A stretch of DNA of 64,000 nt from Candidatus Obscuribacterales bacterium (GCA_020050835.1 JAGVKB010000075.1:42796-106795), one strand, 5' to 3'. Shown: positions 31,701-39,036, numbered from the stretch's first letter. Program-made: numbers and translations. Notes: generated from the sequence alone by a model not told the origin.

Positions 31701-34700
31701 TTACAGCTCCTGAGGGATTAACAAATTGCACTGACTGCCCGACCAGCGCACCACCGAACAGCGCGATCGCTGGAGACTGTTGATCGGCGCTGAATGCATC
31801 TATAACCGGGGTCATCGTAAATGTAAGAAGGTTGCTTGCGGCAATGGTGCCCAGAAGGTTGTTGATGTTGAGTAGCCGCCCGGTTGAATTTTGGATAGAG
31901 ACGTTGCCCAGAAGCGACTCGAGGATGGACAGATTCGCCAGTTCATTGACGCTCAAGTCGACATTGCCAAGGATGGACTGCATGTGTCCCAGGTTCAACA
32001 CAACCGGAGCGCTGAGCGATAAATCTTCGGCTGCCAGAATCGCCGGCGGCAAGGCGATTGCCCCGGTTGGCAAGGCGTTTACGATTGCGCCTCCGGCAGT
32101 GATGCTGAGATGTCCGGAGCTGCTGAGCAATCCGGAATTGAAAACATCACCGACAGCCTCGATGTTGAGGGTCAACGAAGCTGATGCGCTCACTACTCCG
32201 GGGGGAAGGACGCCCGGTAAAACGGTAGTGATAAGCGCTTCCGGATGATTAACCACGTTTTCCGCCAGCAGTTGGACGGACGAGATTGTAGCGTTCGAGG
32301 AGAAGAGCAAGTAACTGCCAAAGTTGACCAGGTCACCATGGAAATCTAACGAGTCGACGTCGGAGGCATTGTGCAAGGCTGTGACATCTGCCGGGATCAC
32401 CAGTCCGGCCATTTTCGTGGCTAACTCAGCAGTGATGCTGAAGCTTCCACCGATAGCTACCCCCAACTTGTCCAAATCGGAACTCAAAACGAGCGGTTGT
32501 GCACCAGTATCTCTAACTTGCAGCACTGCTATGTACTGTCCGGCCGTGACAGAGTCCAGGTGGGCGATCGGCACGAGGTCAGTCCCTTGCAAGATCTCGA
32601 TTGTGCTGCCGGGTGCCAATAAGGTCGCCGCCGGCATTTCGCTGGCTGTGGACAAAAGATTAAAGTTAGCGGTGAAAGTAAGTTGTTCGGCCGGCGCGGG
32701 GGGAAGGTCCGGTCTGTCTGTTAGCGTCGGCAAGGGCGGCGGTGGTGGCGGTGGCGGAGCTGAATCTGAATCGGGTGCTGCCACAATCAGTTGAGAACCT
32801 ACTACCGTCAGAACTCCGCTACCAGCATTCAAAATGATCGCCCCATTCTTGAATGCAAACTCAGCAGTGCTTGCATCCACCAATCCGCTTGTCTGCAAAG
32901 CCGCCCAATTGGATGCAGGGTCTCGGTAGACTTGAACGATTTCGCCCAGCCCGTGAGACTCTTCGACCAGCTGTCCAGTAGTCCTTTCGGATCGGTCTTC
33001 GCGGACGATGTGCTCTGCAAGAGGAGGTAGTAGCAGCGGTTGTGTCGCCAGCAGCCCAGCCAGGTCAATTGTGGGTGAAACTCCGATCTCTACGCCGATA
33101 CCGCCCCCTCTGTAGGGCAAGGGCTCATCGACTGCGCGTGCCACAATCGTCCCAAAAAATTTCAAAGGTGAGGTCGAGGCCAGTACGTTGACATTTCCGC
33201 CCCGAGCAATAACTGTACCCAGCTGGAGCGTTGTCGGATCGAAAACTGGATCGGAATTCGGTTGATGTAATCTGTCAAATTTGAAATTTATGTCCCCGAA
33301 GTTTGATAAGTAGCCCGTATCGGGAGCTATCTCGAGTTGGCTGGTAACGATAGATACGCTGCCTGCGCTCAGCAGCGAAGTCAAATCGACCAAGGTCCAG
33401 AATGTCGATTCGTCAAAAGCGTCTTCGGAAAGCGTAGTTTGTCCAGCCTGATATAGTCCTGACTCAAGCGTGAGCGAGTCTTGTCCAAAAAGTTGCAGGT
33501 CGCCGCTGCTGGTGAGCGACCTTGCTTCTGGATGGAAGTCGACTAGCATATTAGGGCTTACTGATACATTGCGTCCGCCAATTGCGACCAATTGTCCGCC
33601 GCCTGGACCCTGACTGATTATCTCGCCTCGAAACCGCAGGTTGCCAGAAAGGAATTGTTGAGAGTCGCTGTTCTGAAATGTCGTCGCCGGCACTATGAGA
33701 GCACCGCCCGCTGTTCGAGACGGGGCGAAACTGCCGCTGCCGTCCTTGCGACCGTCGATGAATTCGACCGAGCCTCCGACTATCTGAGGCTCGGATGCAT
33801 AAATCTGTACCGAGCCGGCAAGACTGCTGTTGCTGCTGGTGTTGATGGACAGCTCCAGCTCGGACTTTCCGGAGGTGTGGTGGAAGCCATCGGGCAAGAT
33901 AATGGAATCGCTGGTGCCCCCAACCAGACCTCCAAATGGACCTACCTGCTCGATGTTGTCGTTGTGCGCGATGATCAGCACGTCACCGCCGCTGCCGTTG
34001 TCCGACCTGGCATCTATGTTTGTTGCTGTTGAGCCGCTCGGTCCGTTGAGGTACAAGACTCCGCCGTTGCGGTATACCGATGGATTCGTTCCGGAATGAG
34101 CGACTATCGTCACATCGCCGGCGTCGCCATCGATTGCCGAAGTGTTGACCAGCAGTCCTCTCAGCACGATGCTTCCGCCCGTGTCCGATGGACCTGTAAT
34201 CGTAAAGCGTGGCGTTGGCTCGTCAAACTGGATCTGGGTCGAAGCGGTATCGACATCGAAGTTGTAGCCGGCGACGATCGTCAAATCCCCTCCATTCGCT
34301 CCGGAGTCCAGTGCTGATAAGTCGATGTTGAGCGGATTGCCTAAGACATTACCGCTAGCCAGTACCGCCAGGTCCTGACCGTGAAAGACCAGACTGCTTG
34401 GAAGCGTGACATCGCCGCCGGAGTTTGCAATTACCGGATCTCCGGTCAGGTTCATGCTTCCGATGTGCAGGTCTCCGGCTTTGACAGCGAGTCTGGCGCT
34501 CCCGCCAGAGATGTTAACCGAGCCTGCTATCCGTTCTACCTGTGAGTCGATTGCACCAGCAGGGCTGTCGAACTGGACTATCTTTGCATCAACGGACCCG
34601 CCCTCTATTAACAGGAGTCCCTTTGTGAATGAGGCGCTGCCAGAGGTTATCGCTGGAGCGAGTGTAGAGAACTTTACTTGCTCCAGGGCAAGAATTGTTC

Positions 34701-35460
34701 CGAGGGTGTTTTGAATGTTTAAGGTTGAGCCGAGCAAATTCTCAATGTTGACACTGCCGGCCGATGCGTTCATTACTGCAGTGTTAGTCAACTGAGCGGT
34801 CACTGCATTTAAGTTTGCCGCCTGTGATGCGAGGAGCCCCTGATTTACGATAGAGCTTGCAGACAGGTTCAAGTCTTGAAGCGCTTGCATGATCGGTGCC
34901 TGCGCCCCAGCAGTGAGCAAGGAGTTGATAATCGAGCTGCCGGCCGTTGCTGTAAGGTCGCCAGAGCTGGCAATCGTGCCCTGGTTTACGATGTTTTGAA
35001 CAGCATTCAGAGTCAAATTGAGACTCGCCAGTGCATTTGTGAATCCAGGAATTCCGCCCGCCGGAAGAACAGTGGATATGACTGCGCCCTCCTGGTTGTT
35101 AATGTTGGCTGCGTTGATAGCGGCGGTATCGAATGCCGGATTGGTAGAGACCGCATAGAGTACTCCTGAGTTAGTCAAACTGCCGGGAAAGAGAAGCGAA
35201 GATGCGCTGCTGAAGTCGATCACAACATGCTGCCCTTGATCGAAGGTAACATCGCCTGTCGGCAGGTAGTTGGATGCGTCGATAATCTGATATTGCGGAG
35301 TCGCTGGGGCTTCCTGCGCCAGGGCGACGACAGGCGCGACTGCTTGGGCGGTCAAAAGCGTTATGCCGGCTAAAATGGATAAAATTCTGGCTTTGCCAGA
35401 GTCCTTCCTGCGGAAATCAGCCAAGGTCCCCCCGCTTGTTTTTGAACTGTCCCGGTTCAC
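22759..35460 (-). CDS. Giant exported multidomain protein (beta-helix, coiled coil, HExxH protease motif, kinase-like, FecR-like)
   Basis: 4233 residues, uninterrupted. A signal peptide ends near residue 49 (VALAQEAP). About 50-900 and 910-1710 are Gly/Ser/Asn-rich beta-helix-like repeats resembling filamentous haemagglutinin, separated by a Pro8 run at about 901-908. About 1730-2620 is Gln/Leu-rich coiled coil with a short beta insert. About 2960-3155 is a glycine-rich, weakly hydrophobic helical block. HETGH at 3371-3375 fits a zinc metalloprotease. About 3780-3990 looks like an atypical protein/lipid-kinase fold: GDSDMHGAN (D3887, H3889, N3892) and IDLG (D3908) match catalytic and metal-binding loops of HipA/PI-kinase-like enzymes. 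About 4050-4145 is FecR-like. The start is GTG at 35460; an in-frame TTG near 35424 preceded by GGGGGG is an alternative. Its secretion route is unknown, since no TpsB partner is present here. Confidence 0.85.
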   Translation of the reverse strand: MNRDSSKTSGGTLADFRRKDSGKARILSILAGITLLTAQAVAPVVALAQEAPATPQYQIIDASNYLPTGDVTFDQGQHVVIDFSSASSLLFPGSLTNSGVLYAVSTNPAFDTAAINAANINNQEGAVISTVLPAGGIPGFTNALASLNLTLNAVQNIVNQGTIASSGDLTATAGSSIINSLLTAGAQAPIMQALQDLNLSASSIVNQGLLASQAANLNAVTAQLTNTAVMNASAGSVNIENLLGSTLNIQNTLGTILALEQVKFSTLAPAITSGSASFTKGLLLIEGGSVDAKIVQFDSPAGAIDSQVERIAGSVNISGGSARLAVKAGDLHIGSMNLTGDPVIANSGGDVTLPSSLVFHGQDLAVLASGNVLGNPLNIDLSALDSGANGGDLTIVAGYNFDVDTASTQIQFDEPTPRFTITGPSDTGGSIVLRGLLVNTSAIDGDAGDVTIVAHSGTNPSVYRNGGVLYLNGPSGSTATNIDARSDNGSGGDVLIIAHNDNIEQVGPFGGLVGGTSDSIILPDGFHHTSGKSELELSINTSSNSSLAGSVQIYASEPQIVGGSVEFIDGRKDGSGSFAPSRTAGGALIVPATTFQNSDSQQFLSGNLRFRGEIISQGPGGGQLVAIGGRNVSVSPNMLVDFHPEARSLTSSGDLQLFGQDSLTLESGLYQAGQTTLSEDAFDESTFWTLVDLTSLLSAGSVSIVTSQLEIAPDTGYLSNFGDINFKFDRLHQPNSDPVFDPTTLQLGTVIARGGNVNVLASTSPLKFFGTIVARAVDEPLPYRGGGIGVEIGVSPTIDLAGLLATQPLLLPPLAEHIVREDRSERTTGQLVEESHGLGEIVQVYRDPASNWAALQTSGLVDASTAEFAFKNGAIILNAGSGVLTVVGSQLIVAAPDSDSAPPPPPPPPLPTLTDRPDLPPAPAEQLTFTANFNLLSTASEMPAATLLAPGSTIEILQGTDLVPIAHLDSVTAGQYIAVLQVRDTGAQPLVLSSDLDKLGVAIGGSFSITAELATKMAGLVIPADVTALHNASDVDSLDFHGDLVNFGSYLLFSSNATISSVQLLAENVVNHPEALITTVLPGVLPPGVVSASASLTLNIEAVGDVFNSGLLSSSGHLSITAGGAIVNALPTGAIALPPAILAAEDLSLSAPVVLNLGHMQSILGNVDLSVNELANLSILESLLGNVSIQNSTGRLLNINNLLGTIAASNLLTFTMTPVIDAFSADQQSPAIALFGGALVGQSVQFVNPSGAVSVNTSLIEGEVSTISDHLNLIVGTGTLKLASTAVDGDQFIANYGGDVELTGLFSPVATHSTDGGELFVLAFGSIFTPETLVGQLDSIGSNVAGNITVGAGVQFTLNGDLPQTFMQDLASTCLQCLPAFSVTTIGSASGTISLPSLTVASGGAELNLFAAKDIVVAQVTSAGGTAFDSGPIQVIAGLAGLGSLLIDTVNASATAAGKAGGSVELAAAEAILVSGIIDTSSAGSSGGDVRLEANAGSVAVNFLGPSAATAVSTGSLAGAGNKAGNVSITSRLAVVTVNGGISASAGGQAGAGDINIEGDNVAALGALTTTALNGDGGAIVIASQNSVAVADLIASGGLGSSGGSGGLIVITAGISGSGDANTGNLVTTGSGSGNSGGLLITQAPGAVTIASINTSGSTGASGGAVLLSSGVLPTDEPDLLTGTINTTGTPAGPIKIIPIDLRGETTVQGLLDKLDFVGNRIKALTSRPFLEIPFVTVRSLTSSQFNLLDKFYTQQIVEIAAIPDGAEDFAAQLVELNTELISLPSKRNNSLSDLNLLQDIQTLGKKQLSLQEKIDRDSLKLEALQIRLGSESDKPFLDQNLPATQGLLMLRSRSLTDLSDKQITLLELQTQQLQIQLLRTPDDSESINLSLNDLDTSRNQIVAQEALNQNDLLQQLTQLSVFAIPLQSNLKLQQKVAEKVQQVQNSIDLQSTFEPTLWSDWNGTQKLHLLISRIGEQINLTDLQIQQVELELLNAPLVGANTGTLQQTRTDLLTQRTNLSDTLTALTSELSDATYGQKPLPPPPVRNEERQQENRFVKLLSELRDQMLPELTQRLDNNAEQLNFISNLPQVEHEFEVQLANALDGSVPFIPAAKGYQTIELPSGDESTDIGRVVNQARFMLDIGSASISFADKTAANGAAFNLQKTMLETEIGGLQFQEALFEGKMLQIQNQQENLGQQFDTLIADLGQQRTTVKSQITALEGQLQALDSGSANQSTALQEISSLREQLDIKERVLSSLNQKESIAKVQQQSKLTELTKESTRLSGQLQEVRAKLTGTESQLNTLTQDSNTVDRPFLEQGFNYLKTLFENTETFYQVKRTDINSKLVGLIEIGAPPLQASPSIVASSVESSTTEEFTISSPSYHYEFYTVFGEVIFEGPIPNNAVQGPAYEIQIPGGSSHVFDDLVLLLRTVSISSTGGSSSSTENDYLDQQYSYFNFFDKLEASLPRDLGTLPEDLASKLAELPGLAQTPKLLVPFVQEVNSNQLGQYQQSATRLGQSNLIGQLKDGTPVEQALAIRTVDRLEQAKALADAKIQQNALALANGAANFAQGIKDALAALQGTVSGASSGQDLQNQLLATQAELLNLREGDISDEQLSILNAQLSVVNNLLNASAGLSTLQNAGFESLRKSLSQFLASEVEMASDVVRKLNGATTLDEAQSAMNFSDSAFVNYGNKISNHTELSINGGIDIDRRANTAQQFQQTQIVFDTIQWNSSLELMAARDGIKGPLVSGWSEIFNLNDFEAGIGLPPSLEGRLEAGFADRYRSNSLTESDKEVMNEALPFLLEKAKPLMLQEVAITAQNQNALVAANQQLNASKQSGLRTGLGQTLDNVFEFAQSVADWGFTNMSPLSAALQHAPDGFSPTGTLLQQVGFYGDSVGERREKAIDFRKEFLGDVHTEIQAIGDRLAKASSNSEFTKIYFSQFLYQQNLGDRTVSSINNVDLKAYQTWQDGSDAFVNTTVSIASVGYGSATFNAVRGMGLGLLPAASMSLAATATLQGSATGLYVGIDSLGRNDFDTAVKEMSTAYLTGYKQGFLNQAGNLLAMPLTGPLTAGISKYTGQLPGQYLGGFLDAGLSNAISEGISVTSNYAQGKIAPGVSFGEVLFNTATQAFTDGMKTHALFGAVNIAGSGLIKGLNGAENWSFTKPGETAILPFLTNTEQRLDRFVGADQANVNPSQTELRLERIVSQDKLALQKSGLDKVVADASRAELNSGESIRELHTNIGPDVVSEAADVGSFTNRVQQTFTSLIERLAGAGTGEFTIPPGTYAYGGEGLTTTSLRGVQLEIHDGTSSKVVDAVLAEFETLGIRPERVVFDPQLSGKAGSFSSSQMTISVKASGEANSRVLTFDHETGHLVDSRLLDPEIRQQLQSAYHSMIDQNRTFISDQLRGELGRQATPAEVDALVTRLKTVEYIPNIGQDPQNGSDVGYLLSFKEMQAEMFKLSLKAQDGSLSFGELLRTYTPNSDRVALMQPFGGLFDVYQKTAFEPIMASQRAVTTFADIMKGADQSQVRQVLSSGDNAQLTSYLDGRTQNISEFAIAFMLTDRFGAAAAVDPALLSPEIRAAQSKLQYLASQGDGYKASADPLISPQDALSTQAAYNTLTGINQSINKFLNTRLTVVSAEINGPASSVEQLSNLPLSSNSRLSGITEENFSNFAKSYSEAVKQGASPEVLRDLAIDFRNSMVGSPPLNAGDHEAPTVFEAPGLNANTSDLSTKPPSLSQRQQGLLSGAVEAKELIGGNTSGFQTFFAVHQSPENGPKVVIARVTNEGAAVPGGENFAERVTFEQAAHQLNQMLGFDSPYPATAVREVTLPDGSSAPAMVQELAGSKSLSQYLGRPPASKVEAKAFDAVFEQALVERLIYGDSDMHGANFMVSGRGESVKVSNIDLGRGFSQETEPKWFLPEGAVSPDSAEGQIMMFSGKSISPATQLKINTFAQLLKDPSGTEALKGLGLSDAQIKGVAGRAQFFAETGRFPEMESMPAPSEANALPTGSAPQAVPFKSETDRGSSYQPVAFSQPVASGVPASGHKLTLPRATVLRGPDARVSLAHGGIIRLKSGESCINSNKDSAAIVGDATVTIAAGAIVLLTKEKSGATISVLHDRGAGDVRVSYGNMQTSLSTGQALSIHRKTDDLGLWEGHRRIVNHSLDGGIVATSSEVSLPHLLLHHPVLKLMAQSNDRFEQSLVSKITKTAACLHVATGAHGPYAVGPTGK

Positions 35461-35766
35461 CGCTGTATTCGGCTCAGCGCTTGCCTGCCGGACAGACGGT
35501 TGAAATGGGGATGCCTAGATTATTGCTTGAAGGGGCTCTTCCGACAGACAGGCTGCCCTCCTTAAGAAATAGATCTGAGCTAATTATTCCCGTTTTTTCA
35601 GGTTCTTAAGCTTTAGTCCGCCTGGCGATGCAGCTAGGAAGTCGTTGGAATTTTGAGCCGAGCAAAACTGTCCAGGTCGGAATGCTGATCTCCGTGCTAG
35701 CTTGTCTTCACTGGTGGTGCTGCTCGGTTGCTTGCGTGAAGATTGTCTGCTATTTTCAAGACCGAA
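35461..35766. other. Divergent upstream region of giant gene and SprT-like gene
   Basis: 306 bases between two divergently read genes. It must hold both promoters. No -35/-10 pair or dyad is convincing enough to place. Confidence 0.45.
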
Positions 35767-36276
35767 ATGGATATTGCCGAAGCCAGCGATCTCGCCAACA
35801 AATTAATGTCCGAACACCGGCTTGAAGGCTGGACTTTCAAGTTGAACAATGCCAGACGGCAGCTTGGCGTTTGCAAAGAGTTCGTCAAGCGGATCGAGCT
35901 TTCCCGGCAATATATTCTGCGTAACGAGCGGGCGCACGTCTTGGATACGATTTTGCACGAGATTGCGCACGCTCTCGTTGGTACGAAGCACGGTCACGAC
36001 GCAGTCTGGAAGCAGATGTGCGAGCAGCTGGGGTGTGCTCCTAAGGCTTGTGACACCGCTGTCATGCCGGAGGGACAATGGAAAGCCCAATGCCCTTCGT
36101 GCGCAAAGTGCTTCTCTCAGCACAGGCGTCCGAAGTATATGCGCGGGCTATTTTGTCGAAATTGCGGTCCAGTGAAAGGCTTGTTGCAATTCTCCAACGC
36201 CAGGCTGGCATATCTCAAGCGGGTCGACAAGGCCACGCAGGCTCCGGCCGCGCAACTGATGCTCAAGCTTTTCTAG
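35767..36276 (+). CDS. SprT-like zinc metalloprotease domain protein
   Basis: About 169 residues. The SprT-like core has the zinc/catalytic motif HEIAHAL (H64, E65, H68) followed by KHGHDAVWK, and a C-terminal zinc ribbon with CPSC and CRNC pairs. In eukaryotes the related SPRTN digests DNA-protein crosslinks; bacterial members are poorly characterised and probably cytoplasmic. ATG at 35767 was chosen, but neither it nor the in-frame TTG at 35743 has a good ribosome site, so the start is uncertain. Stands alone. Confidence 0.85.
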   Translation: MDIAEASDLANKLMSEHRLEGWTFKLNNARRQLGVCKEFVKRIELSRQYILRNERAHVLDTILHEIAHALVGTKHGHDAVWKQMCEQLGCAPKACDTAVMPEGQWKAQCPSCAKCFSQHRRPKYMRGLFCRNCGPVKGLLQFSNARLAYLKRVDKATQAPAAQLMLKLF

Positions 36277-36904
36277 CCGGTTCGCACCGGTATCCTTCAG
36301 GTTCGCCTGGACCTGAACCGCTCCGATCTCTAACTACCGCTCCAAGCCAATCCGCAACTTCAACTACGTTTTCGCAGGGGTAGAAATAGACGCTTGCCGT
36401 GATCGCTTTCGGCAACGGATACAGTATTAGGTGAAACTTAGTGGCTACGTCAAAGAATCCCGAGCCGGCTCCACGAGCGGTCCAAAAGCGCTCTTGATTC
36501 TGATCTTGGCTGGCAGTCACTTTCTCTCCGCTCGGCAGAGCCATTTCGATTGCTTAGACGCTGCCGATACCCGGTCCCCAGGTGCCCTGGTTCCAGGACA
36601 TTCAGCCGCCGAGCAGATATCCGCTTAGTTTTACTGGTTGGCAATGTCCGGTCGGAAAGGACAGGTTGAGCGGATTGAGAGCGGCTTGAACCTCTCGATT
36701 GCTGAGGATTGGTTGAAGAACGGCTTTCTTGGCTGTCTCATCGATTGAAATGACTTTGTTCAAATTGGTCAGATCGATCATCAATCCGCTGTTGCGGAGC
36801 GACGGTGCGCACCAGTTGTGACCGCCACCACGAACGGTGACTTTTAGCTTGTTTGCTTTGGCAAACTTAACTGCCGCTACCACGTCATCATCGTCCGTCA
36901 CGCT
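36263..36904 (-). pseudogene. Decayed FAD-linked oxidase (BBE/PCMH type) with two in-frame stops
   Basis: One reading frame reads as a flavin oxidase but is broken. The upstream piece has the FAD-binding TVRGGGHNW motif, FPTGHC (the Cys site for flavin attachment) and LSGYLLGG. The frame then meets TGA at 36602-36604, continues as SWNQGTWGPGIGSV, meets TAA at 36554-36556, and continues as AIEMALPSGE and ARGAGSGFFDVATKFHL. Homologues have Gly and Glu at these two positions, so single-base changes explain both stops. The N-terminus is missing (in-frame TAA just before 36904) and the C-terminus is truncated. It overlaps the end of the SprT-like gene by a few bases. Confidence 0.85.
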
Positions 36905-37187
36905 TTAATTCTCCCGCCGTCGAAGTGAAGTCTAACTTCTTCAAACCACGTCCATTTGATAACCAAACTTACAAGCAGTAACCCCTCTTGGCACCGAATA
37001 TTTGTTGCCAAGAGAGGCGGGTGGTCTAAGTAGTGCAAGGTCGATCGGCTCGGGCACCAAACTGCACTTGATACAATTGTCGTGTTCATTACTTGTCGAG
37101 TGCAACTAGTTGGTTTCGGCAAGCGCAATGAAATTGGTCGCGAACCGGCAATGTAGCCGATCGCCTTGCAGATCCAGGATGCTAAAA

Positions 37188-37511
37188 ATGACAGTAATGA
37201 ATGTGTTGGGTGTAGAAATCGGCGGTGATGAATACAAGGAAGAGTTTTTGGCAATGGTTGCTGATTCGTTGAAACTCTGCCAGGAAGATTCCACCTGCCA
37301 GTACATCGAAGCCTGGCAGAGCCCAGCAAAGGTCCATGAATTCATGATTGTGAGCATCTGGAATTCGGAGCAAGATCTGCTCAATTGGTACAAGAGTCCA
37401 TTTCATCTCGATCTGCGTAAGCGTGGTATGCAGGGCTTGCTGAAGTCCTATTTCAACCGGCAGGGCGATTTGGATGAAAACAAAAGCCATCAGTGGAAAC
37501 GACCAGGTTAG
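37188..37511 (+). CDS. Antibiotic biosynthesis monooxygenase (ABM) domain protein
   Basis: About 107 residues with the dimeric alpha-beta ABM ferredoxin-like fold: FLAMVADSLKLCQEDSTCQYIEAWQ, then EFMIVSIWNSEQDLLNWYKSP, the usual strand-helix pattern ending in the W-x-S-x-D/E-x-L-x-x-Y block. Family members are small cofactor-free oxygenases, heme-degrading enzymes or ligand sensors. ATG at 37188 is preferred because CCAGGA lies 8 bases upstream; further upstream in-frame starts lack one. Substrate not predictable. Confidence 0.75.
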   Translation: MTVMNVLGVEIGGDEYKEEFLAMVADSLKLCQEDSTCQYIEAWQSPAKVHEFMIVSIWNSEQDLLNWYKSPFHLDLRKRGMQGLLKSYFNRQGDLDENKSHQWKRPG

Positions 37512-37615
37512 GGCATCTCCACTGATGTTTCGAGCGCGGTATTAGCTGAATTACAGACAGTAATCGATTCTATTACTGCTGTCTCGGTCACACGCAAGGA
37601 AATCAAGAATTTCCG

Positions 37616-38146
37616 TCACTGCATAAACTTTTCAATCTCGTCATTGTGTTTCTTATTGGCTTCCTCAACCTCTTTTGCGGCAGTCTTGCCTTTATCGAGC
37701 ATATTCTTAACCATGGTAGCCGGGTTAATTTCATTAGCAGTTTTCATGAAAGCTTCCCGCGCCTTCAGCTCGCTTGGTGATGGTGCGAACATTACCTTGC
37801 CGACGAATGCCAGGCAAACACAAGCGACTATGGCCAGAAGACGATTCCTTCTCGCCTTGGACTGTTTGTGCCTCTGCGTGGCGACCTTAATAGATTCGCT
37901 GATTTCTTGTACTTCTGAGCTGACACTGCTCAGAGCGGAAGAATTGTGTTTTATTCGAATTGCACGCGCCCTGGCCTCCATGTTTACGGCATCGAGACGT
38001 CTTACCCCGTTGCTGTTAAGCAATCTGACTATCTCGTCCAGGCAATAGGAAACCGACAGATGGTCCTTGCCGTTCGCCTCTTCGGCTTTCCTGAGGGCTT
38101 CCTCAGCATCGGCAATCGCCGTCTCGAAATTTGCCTTCTTGTACAT
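37616..38146 (-). CDS. Membrane-anchored TPR-like protein
   Basis: 176 residues, no named family. Residues 1-55 form a TPR-like pair of helices (FETAIADAEEALRKAEEANG, typical of NB-ARC-type TPR units). Then a charged helical linker, one transmembrane helix (LLAIVACVCLAFVGKVMF, about 115-135) and a lysine/glutamate-rich tail follow. The N-terminus is probably cytoplasmic. ATG at 38146 follows a GGGGGG stretch; upstream in-frame starts are possible but less supported. Confidence 0.65.
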   Translation of the reverse strand: MYKKANFETAIADAEEALRKAEEANGKDHLSVSYCLDEIVRLLNSNGVRRLDAVNMEARARAIRIKHNSSALSSVSSEVQEISESIKVATQRHKQSKARRNRLLAIVACVCLAFVGKVMFAPSPSELKAREAFMKTANEINPATMVKNMLDKGKTAAKEVEEANKKHNDEIEKFMQ

Positions 38147-38355
38147 AGCTAACCCCCCAACCAGACCTCCCAAGAGGGTAATTCCCGAACATTTACTTTC
38201 TATAACAAATGGCAAATAAAGTTAGGCAGTTTAATTACAAATGCCGGCTCTCAATGACGGAGCAGGCTGTTACAGGTAAGCTATGCTGCTGGCGGTAAGT
38301 CAGACCGGCTTGCGGAAGACTTGAAATTGAAAGTTACACAGTAAACAGTAGATAC

Positions 38356-38838
38356 ATGAATAGATTGATTGGATTGAGTTTGTTCCTCTTCCTGGTTCTG
38401 GGTTTACCGGCTAGTTGTGCTAATAAAGAGCAAGCCGACAACCTGCTTTTCGAGCACTTGTTTGAGAAGTGGACAAAGGCATTCAACAGTAAGGATTTGT
38501 CTGCTTCCATGAGCTTGTTTTCGAAGGAGATCGCTGCTGACTATCGTGGTGTTCCACGAAAAAACTTCGACGTTATCCGTGATGGATTCAAGAAAACGTT
38601 CGCGCAAAAGAATCGACAGTGCCAGTATCAATTCAAAGTGCACGAAGTATATCGCTCTGGTAAGTTTGCTGCGGTGAGAATCACGTGGTATCTGCGGATC
38701 TCCGAAGCGGGAAAGCCGGATTCGATTTCCCAGGATGAAGGAATGGATGTCTTTAAGCAGGAAGCAGACGGAAACTGGAGAATAGTGAATTACATCGCTT
38801 ATGAAGTGGAGCAAAAGGCCGAGCCGAAAGCGAATTGA
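38356..38838 (+). CDS. Secreted SnoaL/DUF4440-like protein
   Basis: 160 residues. The N-terminal signal peptide (LIGLSLFLFLVLGLPAS-C) has a cysteine near the cleavage site, though LPASC is a poor lipobox. The mature part has the cone-shaped NTF2/SnoaL pattern: a first helix with WTKAFNSKDLSASMSLF, a strand with AAVRITWYLRI, and a last strand DGNWRIVNYIAYEV. Such domains bind small molecules or act as accessory subunits. Stands alone. Confidence 0.7.
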   Translation: MNRLIGLSLFLFLVLGLPASCANKEQADNLLFEHLFEKWTKAFNSKDLSASMSLFSKEIAADYRGVPRKNFDVIRDGFKKTFAQKNRQCQYQFKVHEVYRSGKFAAVRITWYLRISEAGKPDSISQDEGMDVFKQEADGNWRIVNYIAYEVEQKAEPKAN

Positions 38839-39004
38839 GCGTATTCAAATGGCGAAGCGCTAATGGCTTCAAGATACAAGCAGTGCGAAATGCACCATAC
38901 AACGACTCCAATTGAGTTTCAAAATCTGCGAATTATACGCAATATGAAGTTGGTTGCCCGGCTGTCTTTTGACGGCAGTTCTTGAAAATTGGACTTTGGT
39001 AGAT

Positions 39005-39036
39005 GGTTCTTATTGCGATTGTTCGCAATAAGAACC
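39005..39036. repeat. Perfect 14-bp inverted repeat
   Basis: GGTTCTTATTGCGA and its exact complement flank a TTGT loop. There is no adjacent T-run. It sits in the gene-free stretch 38839-39209, which also contains a 9-bp stem (CAGGAGAAG/CTTCTCCTG, 39088-39114). Either could be a terminator or an operator; the sequence does not decide. Confidence 0.6.

Noticed and set aside
36602..36604. In-frame TGA in the flavin oxidase as a selenocysteine codon
   Set aside because: Homologues have glycine there, a TAA interrupts the same frame 48 bases later, and both gene ends are missing.
36898..37329. 143-aa minus-strand open frame
   Set aside because: Antisense to the ABM gene and its leader; not continuous with the flavin oxidase frame.
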